A stretch of DNA of 64,000 nucleotides from Acanthacorydalis orientalis (taxonomy: Eukaryota; Arthropoda; Insecta; Megaloptera; Corydalidae). Below, piece after piece: positions 13,259 through 27,042 of the stretch. The DNA is taken from the NCBI GenBank assembly GCA_034766995.1, contig CM068314.1:35769208-35833207 (forward strand), given 5' to 3'. Below the pieces are notes generated by a model, which worked only from the letters and a program-made list of their open reading frames with translations, was not told the origin of the DNA and searched no databases. Every line of letters starts with the position of its first letter. Within the stretch, counting starts at the first letter, position 1. Made by a program: the position numbers and the translations under genes.

Positions 13259-14260
13259 TTAATCGTCACTTTATCCAGAGGACAAAGTAACCAGAAATGT
13301 TTGATTTGTCAGCTCGGATAAACGCTACAGTATCTAGTTTCGTTCGTAGGTATTTTTGATGTTTAAATATATTATGTTGTAAAAACCAATAAACAGCTTT
13401 TTCTTTTTATTTTTCTGTTATTTTTGACGAGGTATATACTAGTATTAATATATTGATTGATACATCATTATAGTCTTAATATATAAAGTAATACGTTTTA
13501 GTTCAATTATCAGACTAAGATAAGAAGTTAACAAATTGTAAGCATGCAGTATGCCTGATTTTGTTTCTTGTTTTTGTGTGGTTTCTAAATATTATATTTG
13601 TAGGGAATATACTCGACTATCATTTTAAAAATAAGTTGAGCGTTTAAATGTCATGGTAGGAAATGACTAACCTTTTTTATTTCTGTTACGTATTTATAGG
13701 ATGTTTACCCCAGAAAGTCATGTATGCAAAGTCTAAATTTCTAAATAATGTAAATGTCATTCATGTAAAATTCAGACGAATCATTACGTGGAAAATCGAT
13801 TCTTAAATGTGTATGCAAACAAACTTTTATTTTTTTTCTGGAAATATTCTTCAAATAAATAAAAGTTTTTAAAATTCTATACAGCTATAATAAATTATGT
13901 TATATGTTTTTCATGTTACTACATGACAAAAAATTAATCCATGAAAAACTAATTATAAAATATTATCAGAGGATTTTTTTAAATTTAATCTACTTTAAAT
14001 TACTTATTTTTTTCGATAAAACATTACCGGGAAACTATTGTATTTTGGGTATTTTTCTCGAAGTCGTATCTAAATATTACGAAATGATATTTTAATCAGT
14101 TATTTTTTTATTTAATTTAACATTAACGTAAAAGAATACGCATTTACTTTTATACACACTTAAACATAACTATAAGCCCACTAATTTTTTGTACGTTTTG
14201 TTGTCGTTCGCATATTTTCTTGTCATAATTATCACCTAGCGATTTTTTTTCTAAATAATG

Positions 14261-14330
14261 ACTAAGTACTATAATAGCATTTTATAATACTTAGCATACT
14301 AAAACAGAATACTAAGTACTATAATAGCAT
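14261..14330. repeat. Short direct repeat, 20 bp, 50-bp period
   Basis: ACTAAGTACTATAATAGCAT occurs identically at 14261-14280 and 14311-14330. The spacer contains a related ATAATACTTAGCATACT, which is partly the inverted form. Probably a local duplication. Confidence 0.6.
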
Positions 14331-15287
14331 ATTGAATATTTTCATCGATTAAGAATTAAAGGAATAATAAAATTAGCTTTATTGAAATGCAGTACATCAT
14401 AAAAAAGATTTAGCAAAAATATATAGAAAAACAGAAGAATAAATTTTAATCTTTTCAACGTCGAAAAAAGTAATCAATTAAATTTTACCGACAATCTAAA
14501 GTTTATACCAAACTGATATACTTTTTTATTAACTTTTTAACAAATAACAAAAAAAATATAATTCAGTTTTATAATAAACATAATTAAATGTATCATTCAT
14601 TCTACCTTGTTGACTAGACATATAACTTGATTAAAATATAACAACGGTAATGTGTCCACTTCAGAAGATAATATTAAATTTGAGATTTTTTAAGAAAAAA
14701 ATCGTAAGTTACGAAACGGAAACCAGAAAAATATTTGTTTTTTAAAGATACGTGTTTATATTTAGTTACGGCTTGTATACATCACTAGAATAGTTCATTA
14801 CTTGAGAAAAAACTATCAAATATATTCCAATATCCAGAATTTTAATTTTAAAATAATTTAAAATAAAATTTAATTAACCGATAAAGAGTGATAAACTGTA
14901 TTGAAATTCTCAATACAAGTACAAATATTTTAAAAATAATTTTTAATTTTTAAATCTATATAGCTATAATATTAAATCTTATTTTAATGCAAATTAAACT
15001 GCAATTTGTGGATACTTTTTAAAATAAAATTCAATCTCCGAGATAAGTACTTAGTATTACTTTGTGGTACGGTCTATTAATTTAAATTGCAACTAAAAAC
15101 GAAACATGTTTTATGTATTGACGTAAATGATTCATCTAATACAAATAAACTACTTACTATTTAACAGATAGAGTAGATAGAGGAGCAAAAATGCAGTTTT
15201 ATAAAATGAAAATATCATTACAGTTGGATAGTTTTTATCGTTGAATTATCTGCTAATAAAGGATAATATTCTCAGTTAAATTATTAA

Positions 15288-15289
<2 letters not shown>

Positions 15290-15352
<63 letters not shown>

Positions 15353-15376
15353 CATACACACATATATACATATACA

Positions 15377-15435
<59 letters not shown>
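15290..15435. repeat. Long compound (TA)n/(CA) microsatellite
   Basis: About 145 bp, the longest such array here: TA runs interrupted in the middle by GTATATATATACATACACAC and ATACATATACA segments. The reading frame across it is not a gene. Confidence 0.95.
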
Positions 15436-15437
<2 letters not shown>

Positions 15438-16059
15438 GAGGTTTATTACTATTGGTTGGAGATATCACGAGTCATTTCATAATCTATGTACTTCGAACTG
15501 AAAAATCAGTTATTTTTATGAATCTATTTTTGAACATCAAGGACAAGGTCAACGCTATTACAAATTCTGGTGAAAAAACAAATAGTGTTATTTGCTTAGT
15601 CATAGACGTCTGCGTGTTGGGGGTATTGATTAAAATATAGACCAAACTTTCTTTGTGCATTAATTTAAACATTATAATTTTTTCAGTAATGTATAAATAT
15701 CTATAAAATTTTAAATGTTTTGTTTTAGTCATTTATTGTGTGTACTTTTCAATTTATTTTCCAATAAACATTTACCTATGTTTGATATTTCATTTGGGAA
15801 AAAATAAAACTAATTAACTTACTAGTTACATTTATTTTACGTAGAATTAATGTGTATGGTTTATAGTCTTTTCATAAAATAATTATTTTTTATTTAATAC
15901 TTCTTATACTCCTTTAATACTTATTATACTTCTTATGATAGTTTTTACTTACACTTGCCAATAATAACAAGCAATGATGTATACATTATATATTTACAGT
16001 TATGTTATATATTTCATATTATAAATTTATATTTGAACAAATATTCCTACAGTAATAAC

Positions 16060-16115
<56 letters not shown>

Positions 16116-16752
16116 TTAAAGGAAAAATCAAAAACGTGATATATTATCAAAAATATTTTTTTTAACAATTAGTCCATCCAAACATAATGTCTTTCTAAGT
16201 ATAGATAAATAGAATGAAACATTTTAAAAGTAAGTTTTATTGGATAGTCTACGTAATAAAATACGAAACAGAAAGTTGAAAATGTCGAATATAAAAACTA
16301 CATCATTTACTTGTACCAAATTATAAAACTAAAATTTCTTGTGATTGAAAATACATTTTTAATGTTTATAGAAACCATGTAGAGCAACATTCAGTGGTAA
16401 GTATTTTAAAAAGATGATATAATAAATATTGATATAAATACACCCTTCAAAATAAGAGATTTTAAAAAAAAACATTTTTTAAGTGTTTCACTATAATAAA
16501 TTTCAACACATTCAGCAAACAAACAAAAATACTTTTGTAGATTTATTATAGTATTTAATTTGTTTCTGGTAAAATGTGGCATCATTTTTAAATTGTATAA
16601 AAAATAAAAGATTTTGATGGCAATAATGCTATCAACAATAAACATTCTAAAATTAGTTATTTATCATTCGATTCAGTATATCAATACTTACAATTAGTGA
16701 ACTATGGATAAAAATGGGTTCAATTTATATATATATATAAATGTGTGTGTAT

Positions 16753-16802
<50 letters not shown>

Positions 16803-17627
16803 TCTCGCCAAAAGACTGATCGCTCAATGACAGGCTTCATGAAGCCCGATCGTAACAAAGGAAGAATCTGGTTTACCTGAACATAAGCCCATGAAAGACA
16901 GATTAACATTGTTGCTAACGGTTAATGTATCTGGTAATTTTAAATTAAAGCCTCTTCTCGTGTATCATTCACAGACTTAGTTTTTACACAGTACAAAGTA
17001 ATAAAAAGTACACTGGGGGCAGAGTTAACTTCAGCAGTTGGAGCAAGGGATTGAGGGGGAGAAGGATAGTGTGGATGAGAATGTTGAAAAAAAAACTTAC
17101 ATTTTATGAGTAATGATGAATTAAAAACCTTGTTAAGTGCATGGGAACTGTAAAATGAAATTCCATCCGGAAATTTAAGACAAAGTTTGTATGTGTTAGT
17201 TTGAGGTCAATATGATTGTCTACTTTTACAAATTGAAAAGAAATAGGCAGAGGCAGTCACACTCTGAATAGATGTTTTACAAAAGCTTCAACTTTCTCCC
17301 AATCTAGTGCCACTACCACAAAGAGGGCTAGAATTGATTCCCCTACTAGTAGTGTGTTACCATAAATCCTCACTGAGGGTGATTTTTCCTCTAAAGACAA
17401 TTATTGGTAAATTGCTGGTGTAGGCCACCATCAAATAAAAACTGATTATTAGCAACAAAAGGCAAATCAAACGTTTAAAATTAGAATTTATCTAATGTAT
17501 GGTTAGGATTTTGGTGGCTTTGCACCAATAAGAAGGGTTACATATTATAAATGCTTTATACAACGACCGTTTCAAGGAACAACCGTTTGTCCTGCATCAA
17601 TTATGGTCGTACAGGGAGGGTCTACTA

Positions 17628-17671
<44 letters not shown>

Positions 17672-18462
17672 GTTGGAAATATATAACTAATGTATATGAA
17701 ATATACATTAGTTACATTAGTTGTATTAAATATATATTATTATATATTACCAGAAATATATACCTAATGTATATAATCAAAGACTAAAAATATATAAAAA
17801 TAATTTTGTAACAAAATAAATGTCCAACGAATACTAACGACCCCCTAAAATATTCCCAACAACTATAACGTTATTTATATATAAGCTTATAGAATGAAAG
17901 AGAGAAAACTTGGAATAAAAATCATTATCGTTTCATTCAAATTTGTAGAATGATATAATGCATTTAATGTTCGCGCTTTCAACACCCAGAATTACACATC
18001 CATGTTTCAATACATTTTTATTATAAATCAGCTGCGAATATATTCGATCCTTTAATTTCATTCCTCATCTATTTCTAACTCTTCCATATACCGTCCAATC
18101 ATGAATACATACAGAAGGATTATATCCACAATAGATTACAAAAACGTGCTATTATATGTATGCCTGTATATGAGTGTTAATCAGAACGTATGCACTTCGT
18201 TCAAGGTTTTGACCATGAAATTCCAAATGAAATATTATTTGTGACGCCTTCCTTTACATTATTAGCAAACTGAATGATTTTCTCAGAAAAATATAATGAT
18301 AACGATACCGTCTTTATCTTATTTATATTATTTCAATGTCGTGCAAAAACTGAATTTTTTTCTGTTTAAGCACACAAGTATTCTTTGTTTTATCTCAATT
18401 CTACATTGTAAATAAACTTCAGTCTCGTTTAATTACCACATAATTTTTTAAACATTAATTTT

Positions 18463-18497
<35 letters not shown>

Positions 18498-18990
18498 GTA
18501 ATATTTAAATAGTATAATAAATTAATGTAAAAAATTGCATGCCATTTGATAATACAAGACAGAAACTAATATAATTGTTATTTGATTCTTAGCCACAAAA
18601 ATTCTAATAAACAACTAAAAGATGCATTAAGAGTAAATTATTTTTATACCTGTGATCTCGTTTGTGCAATATCTTGTTTGTTTTTATCCTTTACGTTACC
18701 CTATTTATAATCGTTTGTTTTGATATTCGACTTATTAAATATAAATTAATTGAAAATGACATTGATAACGCTCAATCAATCGTATGAATCATAAAAAAAT
18801 ATTTAAATCGCAAAGAATAAATTATATCTTATATCAAAACTATTACTCAGATGATAATTTATCAGATTTAAATTAGTTTAATTCTTTCCAGGGAATTTAT
18901 ATTAATATTTTTCAATTATATATATGACTAACTTCTTTAAAGTAGACTTAAATATTTCTAATCTTACTTATAAAGTATAATAATATGAAG

Positions 18991-18998
<8 letters not shown>

Positions 18999-19058
<60 letters not shown>
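18999..19058. repeat. (TA)n microsatellite
   Basis: About 30 uninterrupted TA units. Similar smaller tracts in this stretch are at 17629-17669, 18470-18495, 20070-20110 and 21431-21465. Confidence 0.95.
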
Positions 19059-19062
<4 letters not shown>

Positions 19063-20065
19063 TACATGAATTAATAAAGAACAGTAATCCCCCGAATTAT
19101 AGATATGAGTAACAATATTAAGATAAGTTCTAAGAAAAGACGACGTAAACAAAATATGAAAAATCAAAAGAAATGATAAAAGTGTCTACATTTTTAACAT
19201 GTTTATTGCTTTAATAGAGATGTCAACAAGGAGGTTTCATTAAATGTATAAATAGTTAGTGCCACTTCAAATTATAAAATTCATTACAAAATGAAAAGTG
19301 TTCATATATTTAAGTTTTGTAGTTCATATTAAACTCGAATGTTAAATTTTACTCGAAATGAAAAGTATAAAGAACGAAGAAATCAACATGCTTTTAAGGG
19401 ATTTTTACAGGAGAACTTATTTCTACAAAACGCACGTTGAAACTTAGGAACAGAACGATGTAAATCGAAAAAAATCTACTTTGAAACATTGTCACAAACA
19501 TGGAACGTAAATTATAAAAATACGAAATATAAATCGATGGAATGTAAATCAAGCGATTCGTGTTCTTTTAATCCTTCGATGAGCACCTTGGGTCTGAAGA
19601 AGGATACGATTCTTTTTAACACAATAGTAATCACAACACTTAAGATTAGTGATTCATATAGCTGCCGTTTGACATTAAAGCAGACTGGGTTTTCATCAGT
19701 TGATGCAATAATTTGTAGATGTATTTTTTTATTTATAATTTCAAGGTGTAGTTACATTTCTTTCTTCACTATTTTAATAATATTATTATGTTAACATTGA
19801 TTGCATTCTTGTCTTGATACGATATTAGTTATTTGGATCGGTAAATCAAAATATACAATTAGCTCGTTATCCTGGTAGTTTTTGTCTTTTTGGATCTATT
19901 TTTGTTTCTGAGTTTCTGTTTTTCCTTAAATGATTCAAAAGCACGAAAAAATTGCGGTAAAATCGTCAAGATCATAAGAATAAAAATACAATTTTATATA
20001 GATAGTTACCTAAGTTATCAAATATTGTGTGACTCAGATTCATATATCCTAACTATGCTTTATTT

Positions 20066-20113
<48 letters not shown>

Positions 20114-21429
20114 TGTTTGTGCAAACTGTTATAAGGAACAGTAAATTCAAAATGGTTTATGCAATGACATTGATGTACTTCCTCTTTATCTTCTGTATTA
20201 GTCATTTTATAACAATTTTACTTGCATTCATATTTTAATATTTGTATACTTTATTATTTATACATTTGCATTATTCTTACATATTTAAATGTTCTCTTAT
20301 CCCAAGACAAAAATAAAATTATTTCCACCAACATATGCAATTTTGTTGGTTCGAGATAGAAAAATCTACGTAGGCTTCATTAGGTTACAGTTAAAAACTT
20401 TTGTGTTACAAAGTTGTTTTATGGCGTACCTGTTTTTATAATTTTTAAATTATCATGGTCAAATTATTTATTTAGTATTTAATTCTTAGTGCTACATATT
20501 GAAATATCAACTGAGTGACTTAATGGTGAAAATTCGAAGACATCAACAACTTTAACCCCATATTATTCAAGTTTGTATTCAGAGTTATAGTTCAAGTCAA
20601 CTGTAATTTTATAAATATAAAAAAACAATGTAGTTTTTTATATACATTTAGTTGACCTTATAAGTTTATTAAAAAAATGAATAACACAAAGAACATACTC
20701 AGTAATAACGTATAAAATTTGTTCTTTTCCAATCGCCACGTGTACAGAATCAAGTCTATCAACTGAAGTGATGTACTTTAATGATAATTAAATTTAGTAT
20801 GAAATTATGAATGTATCGTGTAAAAGGAAAATAAGCGTAGTCCTGTTGTGTAGTTACAAGACAATGAGAAACAAATATGAATTTATAGTTCAACTGTTTG
20901 ATTACTTGTCTACAAGCTTTCAACTTTACAAGGATTAAGAATTGAAACTATTTAAAAATGTAATTAAACAATTTTCTTAAAATTCAATTCATTAAACACT
21001 TGTGTAATTTTATGACTATTTGAATTCATTGTTAAAAAATAACTATCTATAAAGAATTCGATTGAAAGCTCCGCTAAATAAAATGTAAATTAAATTAAAT
21101 TTAAAAAATGTAAATAATAAGATAGTAAAAAAATATTTTGCAAATATAGAGACGCGTCTACAACATTTATATTTTTTTTAATTGTTTTAAAGAACTGTCA
21201 AGCTCTAAGTACTGTTAGTATCTGAGACAATATTTTAACTCGAAAGTAGATACTAATCAACAGTATGACGTCTTATATAATATATTTAAAAATCTCAAAA
21301 ACTTGTTTACGAATATAAATGGGTTAAAATAAATATGTTAAAATTATAGAATGAATAAAGTCACTTGAAAAATATAATGTTATTTTTTCTATCACTAGTG
21401 TTATGCATTTTATTTATGCATATGTACGA

Positions 21430-21469
<40 letters not shown>

Positions 21470-21559
21470 GTACATCACAATTAATTTTACAAGGCAACAG
21501 TCAACAACAATTCAGTAATTGATAACTAAGTAGATCTCAATTCTATAAATCATTATCAT

Positions 21560-22527
21560 GTCGTGTCATTAAACTGACCTTGCACTATTATCAAAGTACC
21601 AGAAGAATCTAACTTATTTTTACTAAAGCGAATAAAAAAATTAACATAAATTATAATTTTCCGTACAGACGTACATAAAAGAGACAATAAGGTTCAATTG
21701 GTGTCCTTGGCTTATAATTACGCTGAAATTTATTTTCACTGATAACTGGTATTCATCAATACATTTTCCTATTATTCCTATTGAACTGAACAAACGTATA
21801 TTTACGTATTTTATAAAGATAATTTTAGATCTGTTATCGTCTTTGTTACAAAATGATCATGAAGGTTAAGTCAACATTAAAAACACACTCTTCCTTGTTT
21901 GTGACACGTGTCGTTCATTCAATCGACACCATTTATACGAAATTCAATAAATGAGCTGTTTCAAAGAAATGTATTTAGATGATTTATTTAGATTTTTTTG
22001 TAGCCTGTATTTTGGTCATATTTTTTCAGGGAAAAGAAACGATGAAAACAAATTATCTATGTAAGAAAGTACGATGTGAAAATAGTTTAATATTTCAGCT
22101 GCTATTATATAAACATATACAGATGATTTTTTTAAAAAATATATATTACTGTAGAGTTGAAGTCAATTTAATATAATTACATTTTATTGGGAAAAAATTA
22201 TATAAGCATTGAATTGCTAGATTATTTTAAAATTGGAAGAAAACAATATCGACAGGGCTTTTATAGATTTATACGATTATAAAAACATATTTTATATATT
22301 TATAGTAATTTCTACTCTTCATTTAAAACTTTTAATGTTATTTCTTAAAACACATCATGGATATACAAACTATATTTTATTAAAATAATACTTCTCTGTT
22401 ATTAAACAAAATAACGGATTTATTAGCAAAATTAAATAAAATTTACACTATGTTGCTAAGAAACAAGTTTTCTGTCACGAAATTGGTTTCAGAAAACATT
22501 TTATATCAAAATCGGAAAGTGTTAATA
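21560..22527 (+). promoter_or_regulatory. Candidate upstream region of the DUF4485 gene
   Basis: No coding exon is visible here. At 21903-21912 there is a perfect 10-bp palindrome, GACACGTGTC, which contains a CACGTG E-box, about 620 nt upstream of the chosen ATG. TGACCTTG occurs near 21578. These are short motifs and may be chance; the transcription start is not located. Confidence 0.2.
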
Positions 22528-22608
22528 ATGGATCAGTCGGTTGCATTATTAAATGAAAATTTTGATTATAATACTGTATTAGCTCGATCTCTTATACCAC
22601 TTCTAAAG
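22528..22608 (+). CDS. Coding exon 1 of the DUF4485 gene
   Basis: Codes for 27 residues, from MDQSVALLNE to SLIPLLK. It ends AAG|GTAATA, a good donor in phase 0. A possible 5' UTR or upstream-exon acceptor (TTGGTTTCAG, ending at 22492) lies just before it in the same open frame, so the transcript probably begins further upstream. Confidence 0.75.
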
Positions 22609-24358
22609 GTAATAATGCTTTTTAAATTTATTTGTTTAATGTATTTTAAATATTAGTTTGAAGTATTGATTATTTGATGTAACCCAGTATTATTTACTTT
22701 AATGATTTGATAATCTAATATTTATTATGTAACAAAAAAATAGCTGGTAAGTGCAAACTGATAAAAATTATATCTAAAATTGAGGAAATTGTTCTTACTA
22801 CATAGATATTTGGGGTCATGAGCACACATTGTTTTTACTAAATTCTTCTTTTAAATTAACAATAAAACAAGAAATAATAGAATGCAACGCTATGCATTCT
22901 AGTAATATTTTAGTTCTCTAATTACACTTGACGAAAACAGAAAATAAGTTAATAAAAACAGTTAGTGTGTTTTTTCTTAACAATTTATTTAATATTAATA
23001 ACCGATTAAGAGTGAAGAGTGAAGTATATACTATATTATTAAAAAAACTAGAGCAGTATTTTTTTATAATATGTGTGGAATTCTACTAGAAGAAATTCAA
23101 AAGATAGAATATTAGAATGGTAATAAACACGCGGTTCGCAAGCCGTATGCGGGCCGCGGCCCAAAGCTTAAAAAAGTTGATTTTATTAAAATAATACAAT
23201 AATTAAAATATTAAAATAATAATAAAAAATAACATCTAAATGGAATTAATTGAAATTCAGTGCAACAAGAAATCTAAGCAATGTTTAGTAGTACATGCCT
23301 ATGTGAACATTTATTTTCCCTTTTAACCCTTTGCGGACGAGAACTTCTTCAACTCTATTTCTCGATGGGTCGAATATATTTTTTGCATAGAGTGAAGTTA
23401 TGTGATGAAAAGATAAATATAAGATGTAAAATAAAAATATTGTGTTTAATGGAATTTTAGATTTTATTGGAGAATAATAACAATTATTTGAGAATAAAAG
23501 TTGGATCAGTTTTTGTATGGTACAGATGAAATTACTTTCTAACGCTTTAGCGGCGACACTCTACTTAGTAAGTAGAAGTGTGACGCCACTTGTATGGAGA
23601 CATTCGACCGCAAAGGGTTAAAGACTAATAAGACTTCACATAGGTCAAGATTGACAAATGAACATTTAACATCTATAGTAAAAATATCATTATCACAGAA
23701 AATTTCCCCAATTTAAAATTTTGTTGTAACATTTGACAATATCTAAAATTAATGTATTTTTTAATTTTTATAAATTCATTAAAGAAAGAATAAATGTAAA
23801 ATTTAAATGAGTTATTTTCGAATATAAATAAAAGACTTTTTTTCGCTTGCTAAATTTGCGAAATCAACTCAGTAGATTAATTCCTAGGAGACAATCTAAA
23901 CGTCCTAGTAGTTTGAAAAAACTTTATTAAACGAGTTGGATTCTACTAGTACTGACGTTTTATTAATTTCGTTAAAAATGTTAAAACGTTTAGGAGAACA
24001 ACTAAAAACGAAAGCCGATCAAATAAAACATTAAATCAATCCTTTGAGAAAAGATAGATTCTATGATTAGTTTAATTTATGATTTCAGAGATTGATTTCT
24101 TAAGAATATTCCTTTACAACTAAATTATTTTTTTTCTTGCAATTCATCGGAATATTTTCCTACTTTATATAACATAGAGCACTGAACATATTAAGTTAGC
24201 TTCATTGAAAAAAAATAATAATTTTATTAAAAATGCTTGTTTACATAAATTTCAAGACTACTGTGTGTGTGCATGTATATTGTAATATATATATATATGT
24301 AATATATATATATAATATATATATATATTATATATATATATATATATCATATATATTG

Positions 24359-24395
<37 letters not shown>

Positions 24396-27005
24396 CTGTA
24401 ATATATATATATAATATATATATATATTATATATATATATATATATCATATATATTGTATATATATATATATATATATTATATACATAAAAGATAAAATA
24501 AAATGTAACTTTCTTCTGAAAATTCTTCGAATAATATTTAGTTTCATTTGCATTTCAATAATGAATTTTTTTAATATAAAATACGATTGTTTGATTGAAT
24601 TATTTGTATAAAAAAATAATTTATTTCTATTTAAGTTCATTCAAACGAAAATAATACAAATCTGCGATGTATATTTTGAAAAGTCTTAATCCAAATACAT
24701 GCAAAAGTAATAAACATGAATTTATCAATGTTCCCGGTGTCTTACTCAGTTCATTGAAATATAAAACATATAAATGTATACGTATATTTTTTATAGCCAG
24801 ATGAACGCGAACATATACGTGAATGGATGGATATTCTTCAAAAAAATAATACAACACAGTGCGATATGAACACACGCAATGAGTATATGTGGTTTTTGTT
24901 GCTCGTCTTACAAAGAGGTCGTTCGTGCCAGCCATTCAATGAATCACCTCCAAAGGTTAGCGATCTAAAGTTTATTAAAATACACTCAGTCGTATAAAAC
25001 AATTTCAATAAGGAAAATATAAGTGAATATTTTTTAAATAAATTTTTTCTTATTGTATTCAAATTATATTAACACAATTAATTAGATAAATGTTTTTCGA
25101 CGAATAATATAATTGAGTTTAAAAGTTAAATGCAAGTTGAACTGATAGCCTGATAATTAAGACAATTATTTTCAATTTTAATTTAATACAGTCAATGTGT
25201 TTATGTATATTATATATATATATATATATATAATATAAGGTCTAATATTCGTGTAAATGAATATAATTGTAACCTCCCTAGCAATTTTTAAACTATTATT
25301 AACTACATTTTTAGTAAATACATTAAAACAACTTCTAGAAAAAGTTAACTGATGTCTATTATAAGAGAAATATTATTATTTAGAATGAATTCTTTTCTTA
25401 CCCTACAAACTACTATTCGTCAATATTTGATCAACAATGATTTATTGAATATTTTAAATCAAAAAATTTTTTGTGATTTGTTAGGTAAAAAAATAATTCA
25501 TTATGAAAGTAAATTTAGCAACAATGTCGGAACTATTGTGAATTATGATTAATTACTAATAAATATTATAAATAAAATTCATAATTTTTTTCTATTTGCA
25601 GTGTAGAAATATTAATTTATTGAATATTATATTATATTGTTTATTATTATATTATTTATATTGTTTATATTATATTATTTATTATATTGTTATTAATTTA
25701 TTAAATATTACCATGAAGATTGTTATTGTTTATTTTTTAATAATAAATCACATTCAATATATTTTTACAATGAATAATAAATCGGTTTTGTTGAGTATTA
25801 AGGATATTTATATTTTATTTTTATTAATTTGTCGTTTTGAAATGTTTTAATTGCATGCTTTAGACTTTTGACGTCAGTAGGGCTTAAAATATTTTTTTTA
25901 GATATTTTTGTAGAAAATTTTATCTCAAATAAGATTATTATACATTATGTATATTTCGCTTTTAGTTTAATCTTTCTGTTTAATGTTTTTATCATTTACA
26001 ATTCTAATATGTAAGAAAAATTCTGGATGTTACTAAGTTATATGCATAATTAAAAGAATAAAAATAAGCAATTTAAAGAACTGAAAATAAAGTATAAATT
26101 GAAAAAAGAAACAAACAAAAAGATAGAGAAAGGAAAATGATCTACTAAACAGAACGTTTACCAGGAATGCAGACTTTGTTATCAATATTTAGAAGAACTA
26201 TTTATAACCATAATGAAATTTAAAAGTCATTTTCCATACGTGAAATTTTCCAATCTTCAAGTGTATTTTTCTCGGAAACATTAAAAAATATCTTTGATCT
26301 TACGTTTGATTGGTAATAAAAGTTGGAGAATACCGTACAACTAATAATTTTTGGATATTCGCAAAAACACACAAAATAACAATCGAGAGACTACTACTTA
26401 AAGTACTGTATACCGAGTTATGACAATTTTTTGTATTATTTTTTAAAACTTTTAATACAACTAGACGATTTATTTCTATTATAAATTAGTATACATATTC
26501 ATATTATTATAATGGAAATGTATTTTACATAAAACTTATTTAGAATGAATAATTAGTGATTGCAAAATATCTGAATAATAGACGTACAAAAAATGTCTTC
26601 AAATATGAAATACTATTTTTTTCCAATTCGTATAAAATATAATCTCTAAGGATTAAATTATAAAATAGTATTTCCTGGTAGAAAATTACAAAAAACTGAT
26701 TAACAAATAATATTAAAAAAATAGTTTCTAAATTATTACATTCTAATATATTTATTCTTAGAAATATTATCTTGAATATTATCTTATCAGATTCTAATCA
26801 TGAATTGTAAGAATACAAAGTCCAATAAAATATATTTTAGCATAAATCTACAAGAGTATTATTTTAGAAGGTACATAATGCTATTATTATTATTATGTTA
26901 TAAGATATGATAAATTTTATTTCAAGTCAAAACATGTAAAATTTTATATAAATTATGTTGATTATATATACATACTCCGAGTAAATATAATTTTTTTATT
27001 CATAT

Positions 27006-27042
<37 letters not shown>

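Larger units (their letters stand above)
13262..21559. other. AT-rich intergenic DNA
   Basis: Microsatellites, the 20-bp direct repeat at 14261, and two less AT-rich unidentified segments: 16795-16920 next to a TA/CA tract and 16980-17620 (with GAGGGGGAGAAGGATAG and GTAGGCCACCATC). Those could be old transposon relics; no motif identifies them. The 101-codon frame at 19489 has no family pattern. Confidence 0.5.

Noticed and set aside
19489..19794. 101-codon ORF
   Set aside because: No family pattern, no start context, no splice partner; consistent with a chance frame in less AT-rich DNA.
24233..24496. 87-codon ORF of Tyr and Ile
   Set aside because: Entirely microsatellite; the coding exon nearby is 24797-24955 in another context.
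24627..25062. Minus-strand ORFs over exon 2
   Set aside because: Antisense shadows of the DUF4485 exon; the plus strand has splice sites and the domain pattern.
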